Source of the DNA: Epiperipatus broadwayi
Taxonomy: Eukaryota; Onychophora; Udeonychophora; Euonychophora; Peripatidae
Direction of reading: 5' to 3'
Assembly: GCA_028023455.1 (NCBI GenBank)
Contig: JAQFVV010006203.1
Location: 9,706,876-9,770,875 of the forward strand
Length of the DNA stretch: 64,000 bases
The translations under genes were made by a program, and so were the position numbers. Positions 57,601 to 64,000 of this stretch are shown here, piece after piece. The notes beneath the pieces were generated by a model. It worked only from the letters and a program-made list of their open reading frames with translations, did not search any database and was not told the DNA's origin. Position 1 is the stretch's first letter. Every line of letters begins with the position of its first letter.

Positions 57601-58056
57601 TATGTTTATTTGTTGCATCCTTAAACTTTATTAATTAAAAAGTTACTAAAATAATCATTTTAGTAAATATAATTAAAATAATAAAAACAATAATAACAAC
57701 AACACTAATAAATGAATAGCTTGGGCTTGGACATTCATACAATGTTCTATCACCATAATTGATAGAATGAGTTTTGATCAAGATGTACCATCTTTCAAAT
57801 CTATCACTCTATAAAAGTGCATATGAAAAAGTTCTAGCTCATAGTAGTGAGTTTTTTCTTGGGTGGAAATCTATATAAATAAGTTCCTTAATCAAACAAA
57901 AACTGGCACTTTCTAATAATATGTTCATAAAATATTAGTTAAAAATTAAAAAAAGTAATTGCTTTTATGCATATATTAACTACTATATAACATTTATGAC
58001 TATTCATAATACTGTTAATTATTTAAACAATAAAATCTTGATCTGTTACTTTTTAG
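54612..58056. other. Intron 3 sequence, mostly featureless
   Basis: No coding exon was recognised between the PLE/foldback region and exon D. It contains a perfect 40-bp palindrome (54972-55011) and short (AT)n tracts. Confidence 0.5.
54972..55011. repeat. Perfect 40-bp palindrome
   Basis: TAATAATAGTTCCAACACAA is followed immediately by its reverse complement with no loop. It may be the joined ends of a small excised foldback element. Confidence 0.85.
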
Positions 58057-58182
58057 TTATTTTGGCCAATAGGAAGTGTATTAGAAAGTGTTCTAGCTGC
58101 CTTTGTTCTGCCAAACTTGGGATGGCGATGGCTTATTGCCATAAGCTCACTTCCGCTGGGAGTTACTTTAATATTTTTTAAG
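58057..58182 (+). CDS. SVOP-like MFS transporter, exon D
   Basis: The acceptor TTTTAG ends at 58056 and the donor GTAAGT begins at 58183. The 42 codons in phase 0-0 read [35 protein letters not shown] and VTLIFFK. This covers helices 5 and 6; G-W-R-W followed by a hydrophobic helix is highly conserved in SVOP, SV2 and related organic-ion transporters. The next expected exon (W-L-P-E-S-x-R-Y loop) was not found before the window ends, so the gene is incomplete here. Confidence 0.93.
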
Positions 58183-61019
58183 GTAAGTTCAAAATTTCAA
58201 AAGGTCTTTGTTAATATTTAAATCTTATTATTAAATAAAATTAACAGACTTATTAAATTTTGTCTTAGTTTTTTTTTTCAAAAATTTAAATCAATCTTTA
58301 TATATTTTTTAATTTTATTTATATTTCATAAAAATATATATTTTTCCATGCATACAAACTCATAAAATACTTAAACGAATGATTATGTTAAAATAGCATT
58401 ATAAAATGAATTATAAATGGCTCATTTTAAATAAGACCATCCAAATGACATTCTATTTTTTATTTGTTAATGGAAAAAAAATATTTATTTCTTAATTACA
58501 TTTTTATTAAATGAGACTTTTCCTGTGAATACTAATTTTTATTTACTAATGAAATAATGAAAACTCTGTCATGGGAAGTCATGTGACTTTCAAGTACGAG
58601 AACCTTCACTTCATTACTTTATATAATTATATCATAACATTTTAGTTAAGTCTTCATCTCTAGAGGTTTCAGAAGTTATATTTTCAAAGTGTAGGATGAT
58701 TAGTGAATTCGCGTACGGCTGAGTTAAACTCGCAATTTTTTCCCGACTCAAATAGACTTAAAATTTTTGTTTCAGACAGCTGATCTATATCCAATCTATC
58801 AAATATTGATTATTAATTTGGATATTTATTATTATCGGCTAGAGAATATAATGAACAAAGGAATGCTAAAAACCATTATTAAATATCTGATTCTCTGTAA
58901 ATGGTTATTGGGGAAACATAAGTTTTTTCTTTGTGGATGGTTATTGGGAAAACATAAGCTTTGAAGTGAATTACTTAACAATTGGTTTATTCTTAAATGT
59001 AATATATTTTGTAAGTTTATTTAGTTTGCAAATATTTTTTTTAATTTTAAAAATTATTTCAAAGCAGCTGATTATATTGTTGTTGTTTTTTTAACCGTTA
59101 ATGACAATTACTTTGGATGCTACTTTGAAATAATCATTGTTAGCAAAAATAATATTTGTTATAGTTGCCTTCCCCTCCTCTCTCTTCCTCTTTTTTTTAA
59201 AAAAAAAAATAAAAACTTGTTTATTAACCTGAATCATATACATTAATTCTTTTGCATGTATGCACATATGTTTTACTAGTGAGTTTTATTTCTTTATTTT
59301 ATTTAGTTGAGTATGCTTTTAGTGATAAATACCATAATCATAGCTCTTATTCCTTTATTTATTATCCATTCTGATTATTCATATTATGTAAATCAATTCA
59401 ATTGTATATTCCATCTGTGTGATAATAGAATACTATTTTCACTCTTATTTATCACTTTTTAGTCCTTGGCTATAAATCAAGCTTGTTTTACTTTGCTTTT
59501 ACTATCATCACATTCTATGCATATCAAGTTGACAGATTGTGGATCAAAACTATGATATGTCTTTCATGACCTCAGAATTATAAAACAATAACAATAAAAC
59601 AATCTATTGTCAACCCATATACTATAGTTATTACTAAGGGTTTATAACCTTCTATCTTTCTCCTACTAAATTCATTTAATTTAAATTTGTAGGAGATAGA
59701 GAAAGATTAATAGAAAACAGTTGTAAATGCTTGATAATGGCTGTAATATATAGTTGAAAAATAAGGTGTACTATTTTCATTGTATTACAATGTATATTGT
59801 ATATGATTTATGTTAGTAAACAAATTTTTATAAAGATAAAAAAAAGTGGAATGAAGATTTTTCAATATATGTAAATGCTTCTAATATACATATTAATGAA
59901 GCTTTTAATTGTTACATGCCCAAATTTTCTCTGTTTTGAATCATAAAATATGAATAAAAATGAATTGTACTATTACAGGTGATTAATAAATTAGATTTGG
60001 CTAAATGTAACATCTTTTCAGGTAAATATTTATTTTATTATATCACTTTGACATCTTCAAAAATTATATCAATTTTTCAAATACAAAAAGTTTCTCTATG
60101 ATTTATCACAAACTAGGATCTTAGAATTTTTAAATGTCTCTGCATTTTATATGTTAAACAGATAACTAAATAATTTTCTCTGTTTACATCCATCATCAGT
60201 ATGTAGGAGCAGTAACTCACTTTATTTAGTTTATTTCATAGTTATATTTGTAAGATTGAATAAGAATGACCCCTATGTGTTAGCGTCATGTCCAAATCTT
60301 CAGAATAGTTTGTAAATACTGATCATCTTTAGTTAACAATGTCTCTTTTTTTATTATAAATCCATTAGCAACTTTTTCTTTTATAATAATCAAGTTGAGA
60401 TTTAACGAACATTTTAAGATTTAAAACTCAAACGAACTTGCTTCTATAGATACATAAGTCTGATATTTACATAATATTTGTGTTAAGTATGAATGAACTT
60501 TTTTTCTTATTAGATAACGTTTTAATTCTTTATTTTTTCTAAAAAAATTAATTTAAACTTACAAAATATATTATTGCAAACACAAATTATTTTTAGGAAT
60601 CACTATGATATGACAGCAAGATTTCCCATAGGGTGTCATATTAACTTAAAAGTTATACAATTTTAAAAATATCTAAATGTTATGGGCCTATGTAACTATA
60701 CAGGTAATTTAACCTTGGGTTGAAAACCTTAGGGAGTTTGAATCATGAATTAGAATAGAAAAGAAAAATGTTTGCTGAACATGTGGTGGAAAACTGATAC
60801 TCCTTATTGAAGAAGTAACATAAACTAACTGGTCAAAATCCACATTTAAGATGGCTTTATGCTAAAGTAAATAAGAATGAATTTCTGTTCTTAACACTTT
60901 TTTGTATTTATACAAACAATCATTTTTATATTTATAAATTCTAAGTAAATTTTCATTACTTAAATCCATCAACAACTGTTACATTTAAGATGAGGAAAAC
61001 TCTCTTACACTTTTTATTA
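58183..61019. other. Intron or downstream DNA, no exon recognised
   Basis: I looked for the exon encoding the W-L-P-E-S-x-R-Y motif and found none. A small direct duplication (GGTTATTGGGAAAACATAAG type, about 58903-58963) is present. The rest is AT-rich without clear features. Confidence 0.5.
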
Positions 61020-61990
61020 AAACAGTAGCAAACTTTCTAGATAGCAGTGCCACCCGGTGCAAGCTATATTAAACACTAGATGCTTAAAGATTTGTACCTA
61101 TAATCCCTGTCTAATTCTTATTCTTCCAGTATCTCTAGACTATTTTCTAGCTTGTGTCTTTCATCAGTGAGAAGTTTTGGATCTGAAAGCACTGTACCTA
61201 GAACTTTGGCTCTAATGCAAGGCTCTAGCATCCACCTTATATCTGTGTAGTTAACTATAAACCTATCATCCCAAAAAAATACAATAAATTTTGAAACCAA
61301 ATTAATTTACTTGTATAGTAATTTAAATCTGAACCCGATTCAGTATCTATACATTTTGATGTCTTTGGTTTTTAAAAAGCACAACCACTATCATCCAAAG
61401 GACAAGATTAGTATAACACCATGTGACAACTATTTTCTATGCTTTAATAAGTTGTTAAAGCATTAGAAAACTCTCCTTACAAGAATTCCACCTAGTGCAA
61501 TCCTTAGTAATCAATTGATGCAAGAAGGTTTGTGCTTAAAAACTCTATCTAGTGCCTACTCATTCAATTTCTCCAGACTATTTTCTAACTTGTGGATTTC
61601 TTCAAAGACACCAAAATGTATAGATAAAAATTGGTTAACTTGGTTGAAACATTATTGTGTTTTCATCTTGGACTCATACTTCATACTTAACTAAACAGGT
61701 AAAAGGTTGCTGCTGAAGGTTTGCATTAAATCCTAAGATCTAGATGCAGTGCTCTTAGATCCAAGACTCCCCACTCTTGAAAGACACAAGTTAGAAATTA
61801 GTCTTGGGATATTGGATGGGTAAGTGCTAGAAAGGAATTTTATACACAAACTTCTTATGTCCAGGGATTATTAAGACTTGCATGGGATGGCAACTGTTGT
61901 GTGGTGAGATAGCTACTGTTTTAACAGTTTGTGTAAGCCTAGGAAATGGTGATCATGTAATGTTTTAGTAGGTTAAATTCAATTTTAGTC
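61020..61990. repeat. Foldback repeat, family B, copy 2
   Basis: Blocks at 61038-61210 and 61470-61620 match one orientation of family B (TCTAGACTATTTTCTAGCTTG and similar). The block 61680-61910 matches the opposite orientation (CCTAAGATCTAGATGCAGTG). The central or right block with AATGGTGATCATGT near 61940 also occurs in copy 1. It is non-coding and diverged from copy 1. Confidence 0.55.
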
Positions 61991-62459
61991 TAAAGATAAT
62001 ATGAAATTATAAATAGACGCATTGTAAATGGGTTTAAATCTTTTTTAAAAAAAAATCAAAATTTAATTATATATATATTCAATAATTACTGTTTAATTAA
62101 AAACAAGTGACCATGGCAAAAAATTATTATAATAATAAAAACAAAAATTTTATATTGCGTAAAAATAGTTGAGTTGGTTCTATGTGATTCTTAGAGCATT
62201 AGTTTGACTGCTTGCTTTAATTAATTTTTAGAAATGAATAACATAAACAGTCAGACTCTTTTTTGAAAGGAATAAACTTTTTCCTTCAAGTTACATCAAT
62301 GCTCAACGTTGATTCAATTATAATTTATGAATAATTTTTAGACAATAAATTAAAGATATTCATTCTTCACATAATTCTAAATCAGTTATAATATCCATAT
62401 TATAACTAAATAAATAATATTTTAAATTGAATATGTATTGCTGTATAGCCTTAACAACT

Positions 62460-64000
62460 ACCACAAGAATAAAAATAGAAAGAATAGTTAAAGATGAGGA
62501 TGGGGAATGAATGATAAGAATAAGTTAGAAGAATATAAAATAAAAGTCGAAGAAATGATAAGAATAAGTTAGAAGAATATAAAATAAAAGTCGAAGAAAT
62601 CATGGAAGAGTGTATTGGGAATAAATATAATGAATGGTATGGTAAAGTAGAAAAAGTGGCAAATAAGATTTTAGATGAGAATATTCAGAAGAATAAAAGT
62701 AATAAGTGAAAATTAGTAAAAGAAGAAGCATGCAGAGAATATAAATGAGATATTGAAAACAAAGGAAGTGAAAAAGACATTAATATTAAATGGCAAAGTA
62801 TTTTCAAAAAAGAAGTTGGCTAAAATAGATAATTATATAGAGAGAATGAAATTGAACAGTAAATTAATGGAGGATATTAATAAAAGTCGAAGAGATGGGA
62901 GTAAAAAGTTTCGAAATAAAGAAGGAATTTAGGTGAAGAGAAATAGTATTGCTAAATAATGAGGAAAAAGAGCATAGCTCTAGAAAAGAATTGGAGACAA
63001 CCTTAAATAAGTATGTAATGGTTATAGAAAAGATGTTGGATGTGAAGGAGAGGGTGATAACAAACATAAAAGCACATAATAATAGAAATATTAGTTTTAC
63101 AAAAAACGAATTGAGTGAGGCAGGGAAGAAAGGCAAGAGGTTTAGATAGATGGGCAGCAGAGATAGCGATGAATTTGGAAAATAGGGCTGAAATTAAATC
63201 TATTATAATGTTTTAATATGATAGCACTGAAGACAGAATTTCCAGATAGTTGGAAACAAGAGTAAAGCTATTATTTAAAGGAGAGAGTAAAGACCATAGA
63301 AAAATAAACAATTCTTAGACCGATAGCAATAACATCAGTGTTATATAAAATTTTTGCATATATGGTGGCTGGAAGTGAGACAAAATGGATGGCAGAAAAT
63401 AATATAGTGGGATAAATGCAAGGAGGTTTTAGGACAAGTAGCATGTATAGGAGTTAGTTTATTTGTAATCATATAACTTATAGATATGATTAGGAATACT
63501 TATAGACTGTTATATATGGTTTTTATAGATATAAAGATGACAAATAGAATTATGGGTAAGTTGAGTAAATTTGGGAATTAATGAATCTTTACTGGATTTT
63601 ATTAAGAAATTGTATGAAAATAATTATTATAAGTATCAATTAGTAAATATAGAATCAGAGTTAAAAATGGAGTGAGACTAAGGCAAGGATGCCCTCTATG
63701 TCACCTGTTTTGTTTTTATTGTATTTGAGAGAAATGGAGAGCAATAGAAAGATTAGGAAGAAGGGTAGAGATACCATTAACAGATGGTAAAGTAGTGTAT
63801 ACATTATCAGGTCTTTTATTTGCTGAGGATATCTTCTTTTGCAGAGAAAGTAAGAAAGATATGAAAGTTATAAAGATGTGTGCAAGAGTGGGTAATGAGA
63901 TAGGGGATTAAATTTAGTAAAGAAAAATCAAAAATAATGATTGATGAATGCTAGGGAAACAGAAGAAAAAGGATTTGGGGAATATAAAGTTAAATGTGAT
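62460..64000 (+). pseudogene. Decayed LINE-type reverse transcriptase, runs off the window edge
   Basis: Read across many frameshifts and stops, the + strand gives RPIAITSVLYKIFAYMVAG (about 63318-63375) and MQGGFRTSSM (about 63417-63445). It then gives VRLRQGCPLCHLFCF (about 63676-63720) and SGLLFAEDIFF (about 63808-63840, the F-A-D-D motif altered to F-A-E-D). This is the order of non-LTR retrotransposon RT motifs. The Lys/Glu-rich part before 63190 would be the region between endonuclease and RT. The clade is not determinable. A 44-bp tandem duplication sits at 62511-62598. It is inactive. Confidence 0.75.
62511..62598. repeat. Tandem duplication, 2 x 44 bp
   Basis: Two identical units starting ATGATAAGAATAAGTTAGAA, inside the LINE relic. 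They probably arose by slippage after inactivation. Confidence 0.9.

Noticed and set aside
58767-58964. 65-codon frame as a possible next transporter exon
   Set aside because: No splice acceptor-donor pair and no match to the expected W-L-P-E-S-x-R-Y segment; it contains a small duplication.
62864-63149. Open frames of 66 and 90 codons on opposite strands
   Set aside because: They lie in the decayed LINE region; the + strand one is part of its degraded linker and the - strand one is a shadow.

Overview
This is a eukaryotic, almost certainly invertebrate animal, genomic window. It is extremely AT-rich and dense in microsatellites and transposons. There are no bacterial-style operons. The only host gene I can recognise is split into short exons with GT..AG introns. 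It is a + strand gene for a major-facilitator transporter of the SVOP (synaptic vesicle 2-related) type, with four exons at 30539-30610, 40107-40231, 44003-44066 and 58057-58182. The splice phases join into one continuous 129-codon reading frame. Its first and last exons were not found and may lie outside the window. I cannot assign a species. Two copies of a tRNA-derived SINE, three families of Penelope-like elements with GIY-YIG endonucleases, a KIAA1586-like hAT and long (TTA)n/(TA)n tracts fit several large AT-rich invertebrate genomes.

Layout. 0-6.8 kb: non-coding DNA with a foldback repeat (1.97-2.58 kb), a (TA)n tract joined to a dispersed hairpin repeat (2.88-3.12 kb), a SINE (5.14 kb) and a small inverted-repeat element (5.51 kb). 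6.9-9.8 kb: a Penelope-like element (PLE) present as two 5'-truncated copies in head-to-head inversion, flanked by a 12-bp target duplication. 9.8-10.4 kb: a Tigger-like transposase relic. 10.8-13.6 kb: a compound trinucleotide palindrome and two foldback elements. 13.8-25.96 kb: an LTR retrotransposon on the - strand with exceptionally long, almost identical 4.77-kb LTRs around only 2.6 kb of internal DNA. That internal DNA holds one intact 477-aa Gag-like ORF, a relic of an integrase C-terminus, a tRNA-Lys-type primer site and a polypurine tract. 29.15-30.18 kb: a second inverted PLE pair of another family.

30.5-58.2 kb is the transporter gene. Its first intron holds an 8-kb hAT transposon (32045-40051) broken by a short terminal-repeat LTR element (35046-36890, with perfect 5-bp target duplications), a SINE and unclassified DNA. 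Its second intron holds three long (TTA)n arrays. Its third intron holds a diverged 57-bp minisatellite, a three-copy PLE cluster (45.07-51.77 kb), and several foldback elements. 58.2-64 kb has another copy of the first foldback family and, from about 62.46 kb to the window edge, a decayed LINE-type reverse transcriptase.

The main observations are the long-LTR, Gag-only retrotransposon and the repeated head-to-head architecture of all three PLE families. The window therefore reads as a transporter gene whose introns have been enlarged by layered, partly datable insertions.
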